In this document: one piece after another, positions 11,210 to 21,035 of the stretch
Position numbering within the stretch: the stretch's first letter is position 1
Layout: each line of letters opens with the position of its first letter
Translations under genes and position numbers: made by a program
Origin: Adiantum capillus-veneris
Lineage: Eukaryota > Streptophyta > Polypodiopsida > Polypodiales > Pteridaceae
DNA length: 64,000 nucleotides
Direction of reading: 5' to 3'
Assembly (NCBI GenBank): GCA_014529385.2
Contig: CM043963.1
Location: forward strand, 71,692,412 to 71,756,411
The notes under the pieces: model-generated
What the model saw: only the letters and a program-made list of their open reading frames with translations
Databases searched by the model: none
Told to the model about the DNA's origin: nothing

Positions 11210-12160
11210 ATATTATATAATTAAAAAAATCTCCCTCAAAGGGTTGAGTCGGTTGCATCGGCGAAGACCCTCTGCAGGAGTTTTTTTTAAAATAAACATT
11301 GAAGAAAGAAGACCTCTCTTACGATGGTGGTGCCTTTTTTTGGTTTGTGCGTCTGCTCTAGGAGAAGGGGTAGGGAAATCTTGCCACATTCCACCTTAAG
11401 AAATCAAGATGGAGCTACCTAGGTCTTGCCAATTTTACTTTTGGGTTGAATTAGAGGGTATCTTTGAAGATATCCTTGTTGACATCAAAAGAAAAGTTGA
11501 TTAAGGCAAGGATCTCAGTCCGTGGAGGTGGAGAGATAGATAGAGAGAGAGAGAGATGATATGTGAGAGGGCAAAGACAGAGAGAGAAAAAGAGGGAGAG
11601 ATATTTTTTAATGGGAAAATTACAAAAATACCCCTCTAATTCGAGAAAATTCTCCTCAAATTGCAAAATACCATTGTGTCTATTTTGGTTGGATTGTTCA
11701 AGGTTTTCTAATTTCTATTTCTTTTTTACAATTCAAATGCTTACCATATGTAATTTGTCGCAAATCACTTGGCAAAAAAAAGGCAATTATGTCTAAAATG
11801 GCAACTCATCTTTAACGTGTGCACAACAGACTCAAATTCTAGTTTTAGCATCTTGTATTGATAAACAATCAATCTTCTTATGAAAAGCGACAAAAAAATT
11901 ATTCTGGGAGAAATTTGGCATTTTGGGAATTTATGACAAAATATTGGGGGTAGTTTGGGAATTTCCACTCGAGTTAGCAGATTGGCACATGGAGGACGGA
12001 GAGACACACAAAGTCGATGTGCGTCGGATCGAGGGTGGGCGCTTCAAGTTTTTTGCTCCTTCATCCCGATGGTATCTGACAGGCTTGTGGTGCATTGTGT
12101 CTGCTTGATGGTGATTACAATGGAGAACATTAGCTTTTGTATGTGTTGGTTTGCAAGGAG
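11207..12160. other. Interior of the DNA element, no gene recognised
   Basis: AT-rich with GA-rich patches at 11530-11600. Only short frames; one at 11923-12108 (+) has no motif I recognise. Confidence 0.5.
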
Positions 12161-12162
12161 CG

Positions 12163-12167
12163 CATAA

Positions 12168-12204
<37 letters not shown>

Positions 12205-12209
12205 CTCTC
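12163..12209 (+). repeat. (CT)n microsatellite with CTAT interruptions
   Basis: CTCTCTAT units grading into pure (CT)n. Confidence 0.9.
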
Positions 12210-12211
12210 AT

Positions 12212-13330
12212 TTGCGACTATGAGAAAGTGTAGGCTGCTAGAGTTTACTATGATAAGGAGTGCAGGGGGTAACGACGATCTATCTGCAGGCAACAAATTG
12301 CTCGTACAACACAAAGAGAAAGTAGCAGGCATAGGAAAATTTAATATTGGGTCCATAGAGGAGATGCTAGTGAGCCGAGGAGGACATGTGCAGAGCCCAC
12401 GATTGCGATTCCTAGTGAATCACTTTATCTATGCAGAGAGCATCTTCTATGAATTAAGAGAGAGCACACATGCATAGGCCTTGCTATGTCCTTTGCTCTC
12501 AAATTTGGGAGATTCCAAAAATCTCCATAACAAATTAATAGTCTTGCATTCCCTACAAAGGGAGAGAGAGAGAGAGTAAAAGAAAAAAATCATAGTGACT
12601 TTAGTCAACACACTCATAAAAGAGAGAGTTTCTTTATAAAAAAAGGAACTCCCCTCAAAGGATCTGCGGCCGTCATAAAAGAGAGAGTTTCTTTTTTAAA
12701 AAAAGAACTCCCCTAAAAGGATCTGCGCCGCCGCAGATCCTTTAAGGGGAGTTCTTTTTTTAAAAAAGAAACTCTCTTTTTTATGGAGTGAAGAGTAAAC
12801 AAAGGCCACACTTTTCCTTGAAAAACTTTCTCTCTCTCTCTCTCTAAGGATGCGCTCCATCTTGATTTCTTATGGAATAATGTTGCGAGATAATTCTACC
12901 CCTTTTCCGAGAGAAGATGCATGAACCAACCAAAGGCACCACCATAGCAAGGGAGGGTCGAACCTTAGTGCACACAACCCCAAGTCTTCTATGGTAACCG
13001 TAGAACTGCAAGGCCATGCTCGTCAAGAGTACGATGCCTCCATTATAATAAAAAAGAAATGTGCACATCCTGTCCCTCATGTGTCGACACTTATCTCACC
13101 ACTCGCAACCCCCCGAACCCTTGGCTGCCTCGTGCAGCTCTTGGTTGGCATCGCATCTAGCACCTTCGTAGAGCTCGAGTTTGGTGCCACCATTCCTGCT
13201 CCCTTCGTAAGGCATCGTTCATCTTCTCTTCCACCACTTGTCACCAGAGCCACACTTTTGCTTGCTTGATTGCCCAGGGATCTTCGTAGATTCTCTTCAA
13301 AGAAGCATTCCCAAAATCTTACCGACATTA
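12212..13330. other. Possible captured-gene cargo in the DNA element (unassigned)
   Basis: A 108-codon plus frame (12151-12477) and overlapping plus/minus frames near 12990-13328 lie here. The segment 13080-13260 is noticeably richer in G+C than its surroundings, as captured exons in Mutator-like elements often are. No domain was recognised on either strand, so gene capture is only a suggestion. Confidence 0.25.
12615..12784. repeat. Foldback unit: two direct arms plus one inverted arm
   Basis: Direct arms start at 12615 and 12674 (59-bp spacing). The inverted arm 12732-12784 matches the second arm with about two mismatches over 53 bp, with a loop of only about 4 bases (near CCGC). Arm landmarks are AAAAGAGAGAGTTTCTT, GAACTCCCC and GGATCTGCG. 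No transcript evidence is possible here. Confidence 0.85.
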
Positions 13331-13353
13331 TACTAAAGTCTCTATACCTTTTT

Positions 13354-13354
<1 letters not shown>

Positions 13355-13405
<51 letters not shown>
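13355..13405 (+). repeat. (CT)n microsatellite, about 25 units
   Basis: Long uninterrupted CT run. Confidence 0.95.
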
Positions 13406-13408
<3 letters not shown>

Positions 13409-13482
13409 TAGGGAATGCAAATGGGAATTGAATTTTCTTTTTTAAGTTCTTCAACGTGTTAAAAAAATTTCTACCCCCAAAG

Positions 13483-13509
13483 CCCCCCCCCCCCCCCCCC
13501 CCCCCCCCC
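13483..13509 (+). repeat. Poly-C tract, 27 C
   Basis: Unbroken C run; its length may be uncertain in any assembly. Confidence 0.9.
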
Positions 13510-13598
13510 ACCCGGGTGCACACTCTTTGAGGGAAAAAAAAACTACAAAAAGAGGGAGAGAGAGTCTCACTTATTTCTTTTCAATTTTTATACACATT

Positions 13599-13599
<1 letters not shown>

Positions 13600-13636
<37 letters not shown>
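13600..13636 (+). repeat. (GA)n microsatellite
   Basis: About 18 GA units. Confidence 0.95.
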
Positions 13637-13639
<3 letters not shown>

Positions 13640-14009
13640 CACTGGACACCCGTCCCACCCTCATTTTGCTGATGGTTGTTAATAATGCTGTCAAATTGGA
13701 CTTAAAAACAAAAGCTACACATTTTTCTCAGCAAATGGGAGTAACGCATGTGGTTAAAACTCTGGCTTAGACGTTGTTTGTTAGGGTTGTTTCCTCTAAA
13801 ATGAACTCCCGCATGCACTTTCTATAGTTGGCTACGCCTTGGACAACTTAGCCGAGGATGTGAGGCCGTTCCTCTGACAAGGGGTAGAGGCTAACTTTTT
13901 TATTTCATCTACAAATGATTAGCTACCACCTCTGCATGGCATGTACTTCCCTGTCCTAGTGTGGCATGGGCCTAAGACAAATCACTCTTCTCATTCAAGA
14001 GTACTATCA

Positions 14010-14011
<2 letters not shown>

Positions 14012-14090
<79 letters not shown>
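14012..14090 (+). repeat. Compound (GT)n(GA)n microsatellite
   Basis: About 21 GT units pass directly into about 18 GA units. Confidence 0.95.
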
Positions 14091-14096
<6 letters not shown>

Positions 14097-14314
14097 CTCA
14101 ACAAATAGGCTTCTGACAATTTTACCAGTCTCAGAGATGAATATATACCATCCCAAGGAACGATACACTTTTGTGAATTTTAAAATTCAATATTGCTCAA
14201 CAATTAGGCTTTAAACACATGGCACTTATGAAGCCCTCATTGTCCCTCTACTGAATGTCCTCATTACCTATCTCTCTCAATTATAAGAGTTAGATACTAT
14301 AATATTATAAATAT

Positions 14315-14329
14315 TATATATATATATAT

Positions 14330-14369
<40 letters not shown>
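14315..14369 (+). repeat. Compound (AT)n(GA)n microsatellite
   Basis: About 8 TA units, GG, then about 18 GA units. Confidence 0.95.
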
Positions 14370-14372
<3 letters not shown>

Positions 14373-14548
14373 ATATAGAAGAAAAATAGACATGGTCCCT
14401 ATGTGGAATGCCCCACTCTACTGCATCCTTGGCGTTGAGGATGGGGCTTAAATTGCACCACATAGAACAACATGGACCCATACCGTAAAAACATTCGCTC
14501 GGATTTTTGGTTCGCTCGAAAAATGTCACTTGGTATATGGTAAGACTC

Positions 14549-14557
14549 CAAAGCGCA
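14549..14557 (+). repeat. Target site duplication, right (CAAAGCGCA)
   Basis: Right copy of the 9-bp duplication. LTR 3 resumes at once with CAAAGCAGGATAATTG. Confidence 0.85.
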
Positions 14558-14991
14558 CAAAGCAGGATAATTGATAACTACTGAAGCTTTATGATTGAGG
14601 CAGTGAGCAGAGTCGAAGCTTGCAGAATCCGCGAGGTATTTGAAGCAGATAAAGCAGTAGGAGACAATTTCCATAACCGTCATCAGCTAGTGTTTGATTA
14701 ATCATTCTGTTAAGCCCGGTGTCGTTAACGGCCCGTTAATTCTGTAAAGCGGGAGCTTAAACTCCTAGTTAGCAGATGATCCAAGTGAAGACGTTGTTAA
14801 CGGCCCGCCTTGGCTAAGGATTAAGTTGTACTCAAGCGTTAATCAATTAATTGATGATTACAGTGATTTCTAGAGTCAGTTGCATCAATTGTTCTCGTTC
14901 TCGCCCTCTCACACCTCCCACAGCCAGAGGCCCGACGCCTGCCGGCTCACGTAGCGAACACATATCCCCCGACACCGGACCTCCTCAATTT

Positions 14992-15017
14992 TGGTGCCCC
15001 CACTGAGGAGGGCTTGT
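14992..15017 (+). other. Primer-site-like motif TGGTGCCCCCACTG
   Basis: A 26-bp sequence around TTTGGTGCCCCCAC is identical to 31871-31896. Both are followed by GGCTT and by retroelement-like leader sequence. TGG after an LTR-like end suggests a primer-binding site for a tRNA other than initiator Met. The tRNA is not identified. Confidence 0.5.
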
Positions 15018-15063
15018 GTATGTTGTTGTGAATACTCAACCTTAGAATAGTCAAGTAGTATGC

Positions 15064-15508
15064 ATGAATCACAAGAGTTTGTATGATCCTTTCATTCCCA
15101 TTGCAAGGAAAAAGATACACATAATTGTTAGTACTAAGTTGCAATTTCAACGTGTAATTCGTAAGATTTTAGGTCCTCTTAGGTTGGCTAAGATAAACGC
15201 TTCGGTAAATCGTTTTATTTTGCCTCTCATTAGGTACCATATTAGCTTAGAAGTCTAAATTTTTGTGTTATTTTAAGCATTAGGACATGCATAGGCCATG
15301 GATAATGGCCCAGGGACAGAGGTTCCATTTCACTCCACACATTAGAATAAACGTTGCAATTAGTAGAGAGCTCCATTTTCAACAACGTATGGTGTTCATG
15401 TTTGGTGCCCAAAGAGTAGGAGAAATTATTGCGTCACTAAACCATGTCATCATGCCTCTTGTTGACTATCATAGATCATTTGATGTGCAGAGTGGACATT
15501 TAGGGTAA
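15064..15508 (+). pseudogene. Two-copy repeated domain of unknown function
   Basis: Two adjacent frames, 15064-15258 and 15287-15508, encode ~60-residue stretches that resemble each other although they lie in different frames. Shared pattern: an S-x-x-L-x-F-Q core, then G-x-x-R, I-x-A-S-x-N, I-x-P-L, Y-H-x-S and a final V (ASVNRFILPLIRYHISLEV against ASLNHVIMPLVDYHRSFDV). The unit starts near residue 10 of each. I do not recognise the family. It lies just after a primer-site-like motif and before a Copia-type protease scrap, so it may be part of a retroelement leader protein. Confidence 0.4.
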
Positions 15509-15552
15509 AGCACTTATGATCCTTCTATCCATGGTGCATGATATCAATTGAT

Positions 15553-15660
15553 GCAGATTTACATGTGTGGTACTTTGATCGTGGTGCTATAGAGCACATT
15601 ACTTCACATTGTGACTTGTTTTCTATCCCTCATGGGAATCCAGTCACTTGTGCCAACAAT
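15553..15660 (+). pseudogene. Copia-type protease fragment
   Basis: The translation contains WYFDRGAIEHITSHCDLF, which follows the Copia protease pattern W-x-x-D-S-G-A-x-x-H-I-T. The serine of DSG is replaced by Arg, so the remnant would be inactive. It is too short to place in a subfamily. Confidence 0.5.
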
Positions 15661-15761
15661 GCATATTTTTATTTTTTGGTAAAATAGGTTGCAATTCAGA
15701 AAACATTATTGTGTAAATTTTTAAGAAAGAAAAAACGTGTTGCCACTTTGAAATCAGTTCA

Positions 15762-16466
15762 ATGGAGGCCCAACGACAAATGTCAGGATATCCTCTCTTT
15801 TTTGGAGAGCCTGGCGAGGATGCCGAGCTATTTCTAACAAATTTCAAAATGGCTTGCCGCATAAAAAGAGTGATAGGAGATGAGGAACACTTAGAAATGT
15901 TTGAGGTAGTTCTACGGAAGGATGCTAGCACTTGGTTTGAATCTCTATCTCAAGAGGTCAAGGGAAACTATAACGAAGTTGTTGATCATTTCAAGAGATA
16001 CTTCTTTGACACCCAAAACACTCAAAAGCTATGACAAGACATCGTTTCTCACAAACAAAAAGACTTAGATGAATACTACATGTATAAACAAGAGTTTCTA
16101 TGTCTTTGGGTTGTATGGGTGAGAAATGTTGCTAACCCTGGTGATGGTGCAGAGTTCCTAAAGAAGGAAAGGTTCATAGCCGGTCTCTTTTCCGCACTCA
16201 AAATAAAAGTCGAGGCAGGTGCACCTGCTACCTTTGATGCAGCTGAAACTAGGGCTGTTAAGAAGTATAGAAAACTCAAGTGCCTAAGGGCAGAGTTCCA
16301 ATAGAGGGTCCTATACCTAAGGAAAAATTGCAAGCATCAACATCTAGAGAGATTCCTGAGGTAACAATGGAGGCAATTGAAAAGTTAAATGAATCCTTAA
16401 GCAACTTATCAATCCACCTTGAACAAGTTGTAGGTCCCAAGGGACAAACAAAGAAAGCCAAGGAGT
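15762..16466 (+). pseudogene. Retrotransposon gag fragment
   Basis: The frame from 15762 reads as a Retrotrans_gag-type domain: YPLFFGEPGEDAELFLTNF near residue 10, then ASTWFESLSQE and HFKRYFFD. A TGA at 16032 interrupts it (R to stop is likely, CGA to TGA). The frame resumes to about 16304 and then shifts by one for the tail at 16280-16466. No zinc knuckle is present before the next element starts at 16469, so the gag was cut by that insertion or truncated. Confidence 0.55.
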
Positions 16467-16468
16467 GA

Positions 16469-17503
16469 TGTCAAGAAGTGCGCAGTGCGACTAGGAAAGC
16501 ACTGGGCCTCTGACTGTGAGGATTCGTAGCAAAATCAAGCAAGGCGTAGATGATTTGAAGCCAAAAACACACTAAAAAAGAACAAAACTCCAGCCATGAA
16601 AGCTCCACATTGAAAATTAACCAAGATCAACTCAAAATTCTTGTGTGTGTGAAGATTAGGTGTAGCCTCGCTCCCAATTGCACAGATGCAGTGCTCATTC
16701 GACCTGTTAAAAACCCTAAATATACGCTTTGATTCTTTCTTGTGAACATTTCATGGAAGCTTCAATACTTTATTGGAGAAGCCCAAGTAGTTATTTGAGG
16801 AGGGGAAACCCTAATTGGAGGCCTCACAGCCTCAACCATGTAGTGAAAGCAGCACGGGACTGCACTAGCACCCTGTAAAGGAATGGTTATATCTCCTTGA
16901 TCATGTGCCCAAATGAGCTCATTGTTGGCTCTAGAAATTCCCACACAACTTGAGAAACAACAGCACTGTCGTTGATGTGGAATTTTGAGCTATTTTTAGG
17001 CTATTTTTGACCATTTTAAGGCCAGTTTTAGCCATTTTTAGCCCAAAAATGGCACCTTTTTGTCTGTAAAAAGCCCAAACAAGCTGGGAAGTATCCCTAG
17101 ATTTTTGAAAAAATCCCGTTGGACTCAAATTTCATGTTGAACTTCTTTTTTCCACTTTGTAAGCACTTTGGACACGTCTTTTACGCCAACGCATGAAACC
17201 TACTATTTTGGCCGAGATTGCCCGCATTGAACTTTCTAGGCAAAACAAGCGTGCCACTTCGATACACTTGACATTTGTACATTTCTAAAGCAAAATAGGC
17301 ATATACTTATGTGAAAAAGCATGCCATAGTGCCACGTCTAGGGCCTTGCCCTCCCGGCAAGGTATGTAAACGACTGCAACCGTGGCATCTATTTTCGCAT
17401 ATATCACACTATGTACATTATAGCATTTGGTCCCACATAACAAAAGCATTCAGAGTGAGGTAGATATTATAATTTCACATTATGAACGTGCCATGGCATG
17501 ACA
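16469..17503 (-). repeat. 3' LTR of a minus-strand Ty3/Gypsy element
   Basis: On the plus strand it begins TGTCA and ends TGACA (5-bp inverted termini). It is followed, on the inner side, by the complement of a polypurine tract and then by an integrase C-terminus on the minus strand, the correct order for a 3' LTR. About 1035 bp. The matching 5' LTR was not found; the element's right side gives way to a Penelope-like remnant. Confidence 0.6.
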
Positions 17504-17522
17504 TCCACCCCCTCTTGCCTTG
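17504..17522 (-). other. Polypurine tract of the minus-strand Gypsy element
   Basis: The minus strand reads AAGGCAAGAGGGGGTGGA directly before TGTCATGCC. Confidence 0.6.
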
Positions 17523-17631
17523 CATATCCTCCGGCATGTGCCACACATATCTTTTTCAAGTTCAGTCTTCATTTAAGTCAACATAACATATCAATTTTGT
17601 TATCACTTGCAACGAAATCTAACACATCATC

Positions 17632-17985
17632 CTATCGTTCTTCATCCACATCCATAAGATTTTCATCAGAGCCTTCATTCTGAATTTCTTGTAAATCAAA
17701 GGGATCTATATCACCTCTTCTTTTGAATAACTTGATTCTTTTACCTGCGAAGGGAATCTTCATTTTTGTCCCATCTAGTTCATGCAAGGTGTAAGTTGCA
17801 TTCCCATGTACATGTTGAACCACATAAGGACCAAACCATCTCTTTGAAAGATTTCTTATTATTGAATGCTGGTTGTCAAGACTACTGTCATACACCAACA
17901 CCCAATCATCTTCCTTAATAGCTTTAGGTATGAGCCTATGCCTCTTATCAAATCTCTCTTTATTCCTTAACCTTGCATCTTTCAA
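17632..17985 (-). pseudogene. Integrase C-terminal region (Ty3/Gypsy)
   Basis: The 117-codon frame has the usual integrase tail: RFDKRHRLIPKAIKEDDWVL, then RWFGPYVVQHVHGNATYTL. No chromodomain follows. It is in the same frame as the core at 18028-18678. Confidence 0.7.
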
Positions 17986-18027
17986 TCGTGCTAATGCATT
18001 CTCAATATCTTGAGGCCTTCTTTCTAA

Positions 18028-18678
18028 CTATTGTATGCGCAAAGCAAGAAGGTCTTCCCTACTCATTCCATCTTTCCAAGGTAATACATTCCATGTGGGA
18101 ATTACATCCTCAATTGGCATTATAGATTTTTGACCATACATCAACTCAAAAGGCATATAACCAGTAACTGAGATATGAGTTGTACAATCATCTCGTAAAG
18201 CATACGGCAATGACCTTGGCCACTCTCCCATTTTACCTTTGCATGCCTTAGCCAAAGCTTTAATGATAGGAGGATGCCCATGCTCCGATTTACCATTTCC
18301 CTTAGGATTATATGCAATAGTGAGAGCAAGTTTAATGCCCAACCTAGAGAAAAACTCCCTTGCTTTGTCAGCATTCAACTCACCCCTGTCCGCTATTATT
18401 TTCCCAACACAACCATAATGGCTAATTACATCATCCAAGAGGAACTTACATACCCCTTCTGTGCTTTTTGTTCTTAGAGCGCGACCTTCAACTTGATTGG
18501 TTAAGTCTTCTCGTGCAAGCACTATGTATCTCATTTTCCATAAGCCCAATGGCATTGTAACCTGACCTACTACCCACTTGTAATGCATGGCCAATGGGTA
18601 AGTAGGGTGCAACCCATCATGATGACGTACATTGGAATACATTGACAGTTTCATAGGACTCCACAAAGTGATGTACAT
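18028..18678 (-). pseudogene. Integrase catalytic core (Ty3/Gypsy), degenerate
   Basis: Contains the second catalytic Asp in KIIADRGELN and the Glu in NPKGNGKSEHGH at the expected spacing. The first Asp position seems lost (HYKWVVGQVTMP where W-x-x-D is usual). Downstream PFELMYGQKS matches the integrase core end. Encodes DNA strand transfer in intact relatives; here inactive. Confidence 0.7.
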
Positions 18679-19528
18679 CTTTATACATACCTTTCCACCA
18701 ATACATCTCTTTCATTTTAGTAAAGGTGGCCCATACACCTCTATGTCCAGCATAAAGACTCTCATGAAACTTTTTCATAAGCTTATTTTGAGCGTCCTTA
18801 TCATTCACGACTCTCATCGGCATTCCATTTATTTGTTTTGGACGCTTCCATAAGTACCCATCTTTCAAAAAGTATCCATAGGTCTTTCTCCATATTATTT
18901 TGAACTCTTGATCAATCCACCTTTCTTGCCTTGTCAAAGTGCTCAGGTAGCGTCCAATGAGAAACCAGTCACCTTGATATAGGTCCTCTGTAAATGACTC
19001 AAGTGCATTTGACAGGCAAACATGATCACCCTTGGCATGAGAGATACTATAGAACTGTATGCCTACATCATCGCCCTCGACAACCATGTCTTCTTCATTT
19101 TCATACCTTGCTCTTGAAAGTATACCCGCAACTGGACTATCTTTCCCTGCAATATGCTTAAATTCTAGATTCAAGGACTTTATGTAGGCAATCCATCTCA
19201 ACATAGCAATGTTAGGAGTTGAGCAACTTGTGATCATTCCAAGAAGGGGTAGACAATCAGTCTCCACTATTACATTTGCTCCTATCAAATACTCTTTGTC
19301 ACATTTCAAAGCTGTGACTACTCCCCATAACTCTCTTTTTACCTGTGGATAGTTGCGTTGACGAGCACTTAGGACTTTTGCTCCAAATCTCATCACATAT
19401 CGCTTGCCATCATCGTCATCTTGCCCAATCGCCCATCCAATTCCTGTGGGGCTAGTATCCATTGTCACAATTACATATCTTCCACATTCATAGTTTGCTT
19501 TCCTCAAAGTTGGAGACATAAGCAACAA
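18617..19528 (-). pseudogene. RNase H plus integrase zinc-binding region (Ty3/Gypsy)
   Basis: A 303-codon frame. The RNase H part shows the acidic residues in VTMDTSPTGIGWAIG, KRELWGVVTAL and ETDCLPL, and FKHIAGKDSPVAGILSR. The H2C2 finger follows with FHESLYAGHRG, but its two Cys look replaced (VESYETVNVFQ). It overlaps the next frame by one shift, so the pol is frameshifted here. Confidence 0.75.
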
Positions 19529-20008
19529 TTTTTCTCATGGCATGTGTATGCATTCCTTCCCATTGAAACTTTTGGTTCGTTCTCAAAAGTTGATACAAAG
19601 GCTCTACTACATGTGCATAATGCGGAATCCAGATAACATAAAACACGCATGCACCCAAGAACCTTCGAACCTCAGTGACATTTATGCATTTCTCTTTCAT
19701 TCTTTGAATTACATCAATCTTTGCAGGACAAGGCCTTCTACCATATGGCCCGCACATATGTCCCACAATAAGAACTTTATTCACACCAAACAATGACTTT
19801 TGGACAAGGTAAGGTTCACCTCTTCCAACCTCAACAAGATATTATCACAATCATTGATATGGTTTTCCAGATACTTACGACACCCCCTCAAGTCGAGAGA
19901 CACATCTATATCACTTACATCACATCCTTTGATTGGCACATCATCAAGGAAAGGCATTGTAGTTTGAGGTATGAAGTCACGTAGGACTTTGTTCATACCA
20001 TTCATCAT
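19488..20008 (-). pseudogene. Reverse transcriptase palm/thumb fragment (Ty3/Gypsy)
   Basis: Two frames joined by a frameshift near 19790. The catalytic motif reads MPFLDDVPIKG (FxDD). Thumb motif: VRRFLGACVFYVIWIPHYA, as in 'RSFLGLxxYYRxFI' of the family. Confidence 0.7.
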
Positions 20009-20032
20009 ATGTGCAACTGAATTAGTTTCTCC

Positions 20033-20438
20033 CTAAGGTAAGGTGCACATCCTTACCATGCCCAAAAGTTTCCTCATGGTAGTCAGGTCCCTGCTTTCCA
20101 TTGCTAGTTGGAACTGATCATACCCTGAATACAAATCTCCCATAGAATATATTGCCCTTCCTGCAAATGCCTCTGCAAATTCATCTACAACTGGCCTAAT
20201 AACCACATTTCTGATTGTCACCTTATTTACAGGTTGCATATCGATCCTGAATAAAGCGTAAAGAACCATTTTTCTTTGGAACTGTGAACCACCTGCTTGA
20301 ATACGGAGCATAAGAAGGCTCCAAGATACCCATCTTGATCTTTTCATTAAGCAACTCAATGAGTTTTGGCAAATGAGCCTTTGGAACAGGAATAGGCCTC
20401 AAGTTCCAACGTACATGATAGATAGTGAAGATCACCAT
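20033..20438 (-). pseudogene. Reverse transcriptase N-terminal/fingers fragment (Ty3/Gypsy)
   Basis: WFTVPKKNGSLRFIQD corresponds to the conserved VxKKxGxxRxxxD motif and MGDLYSGYDQFQLAM to the DLxSGYxQI motif. A one-base shift near 20270 separates the two parts. Confidence 0.7.
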
Positions 20439-20583
20439 AGGAGCAACAATGGATGGATCAACACACCCTACCTAGGGCTCAAATACAAAAGCTCTTCCAT
20501 GTTTGGCAAGCATGTCTTCAACGCATATTTTTTCAGCTTTTGTCAAAATGTCCTCTCAACCAACCTTTAACTCGTTCAAAGAA

Positions 20584-20844
20584 TCAGTGTGAACTGTGTC
20601 CAATCTTGCTTGGGTCACAAAGGCTAGGTTGCAAAGCAGCTTGCTCCATCTTATTTGTGTAATCTTTAGGTAGAGGTAATGCCACTGGTTTCACTTTCTT
20701 TGCCACAGACTTATACTTAGTCTCCACTCGTACATCAACACCTTGAGCATTTTTGAAATCCTCAATGACTTTGTACATTTCTATTGAGCAAACTTTCACA
20801 ACCTCACTTTCCATACGAAAATTGCAATCCAGTGAAGACTCCAA
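20584..20844 (-). pseudogene. Region upstream of RT in the minus-strand Gypsy element
   Basis: An 86-codon frame containing KKVKPVALPLPKDYTNKMEQA, a linker-like segment ahead of RT. Neither protease nor gag of this element could be recognised to its right. Confidence 0.4.
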
Positions 20845-21035
20845 GTCTTACATAGTATCCACAAACGAACACTCATCAAACACACCTGCAATGCATTCAT
20901 CATCTTCTAGCAAACCCTTCATCTTCAAACCTCTTTGTACACTATTTACATGTTTTCGTTCACCCCGCTTTAAGTCCTCACACTTTGTAAAAGCAAAAGA
21001 TCTATAGTCTTTTAGTCCTACAAAACCTGTAGAAA
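20845..21035. other. Junction between Gypsy and Penelope-like remnants
   Basis: No readable frame and no recognisable LTR. Confidence 0.4.

Larger units (their letters stand above)
10691..14548. mobile_element. Mutator-like (probable) DNA transposon, non-autonomous, 3858 bp
   Basis: The element interrupts LTR 3 and is flanked by perfect 9-bp direct repeats CAAAGCGCA. Comparison with LTR 1 and 2 shows the empty site, so the borders are exact. Both ends start 5'-GAG. The terminal ~60 bp align as imperfect inverted repeats with shared GAGCGA blocks (left: TTTTTTGAGCGA and AAAATCGAGCGA; right, reversed: TTTTTCGAGCGA and AAAATCCGAGCGA). A 9-bp duplication and G-starting termini fit Mutator-like elements. 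No transposase was recognised inside. Other superfamilies with 8-9 bp duplications are possible; CACTA and Tc1 types are excluded by the duplication length. Confidence 0.7.
1..14974 (+). mobile_element. Tandem array of a non-autonomous LTR retrotransposon (3 LTRs, 2 internal regions)
   Basis: The same unit recurs at 1, 4884 and 9724 (spacing 4883 and 4840 bp). Units resolve into LTRs that begin TGTCG just after a polypurine tract (4227, 9075) and end CCGACA (1357, 6277, 14974), separated by internal regions of about 2.87 and 2.80 kb. The order LTR-internal-LTR-internal-LTR is what unequal recombination between LTRs of one element produces. No protease, reverse transcriptase, RNase H or integrase motif was found internally, so the element is non-autonomous (LARD-like in size). 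The left end lies outside the window, so target duplications cannot be checked. Confidence 0.8.
9075..14974 (+). repeat. LTR copy 3, split by a DNA element
   Basis: The left part is 9075-10690 and the right part 14558-14974. Removing the inserted element and one copy of its 9-bp duplication leaves 2033 bp, close to the 2051 bp of LTR 2. It ends CCGACA at 14974 and is followed by unrelated sequence, so it is the right end of the array. Confidence 0.8.

Noticed and set aside
13966-14214. Frame rich in VCVC and RERE
   Set aside because: It is only the (GT)n(GA)n tract read as protein. The same holds for Ser-Leu runs from (CT)n at 40568, 43086, 47365, 55514 and 59320, and HTHT runs at 23069.
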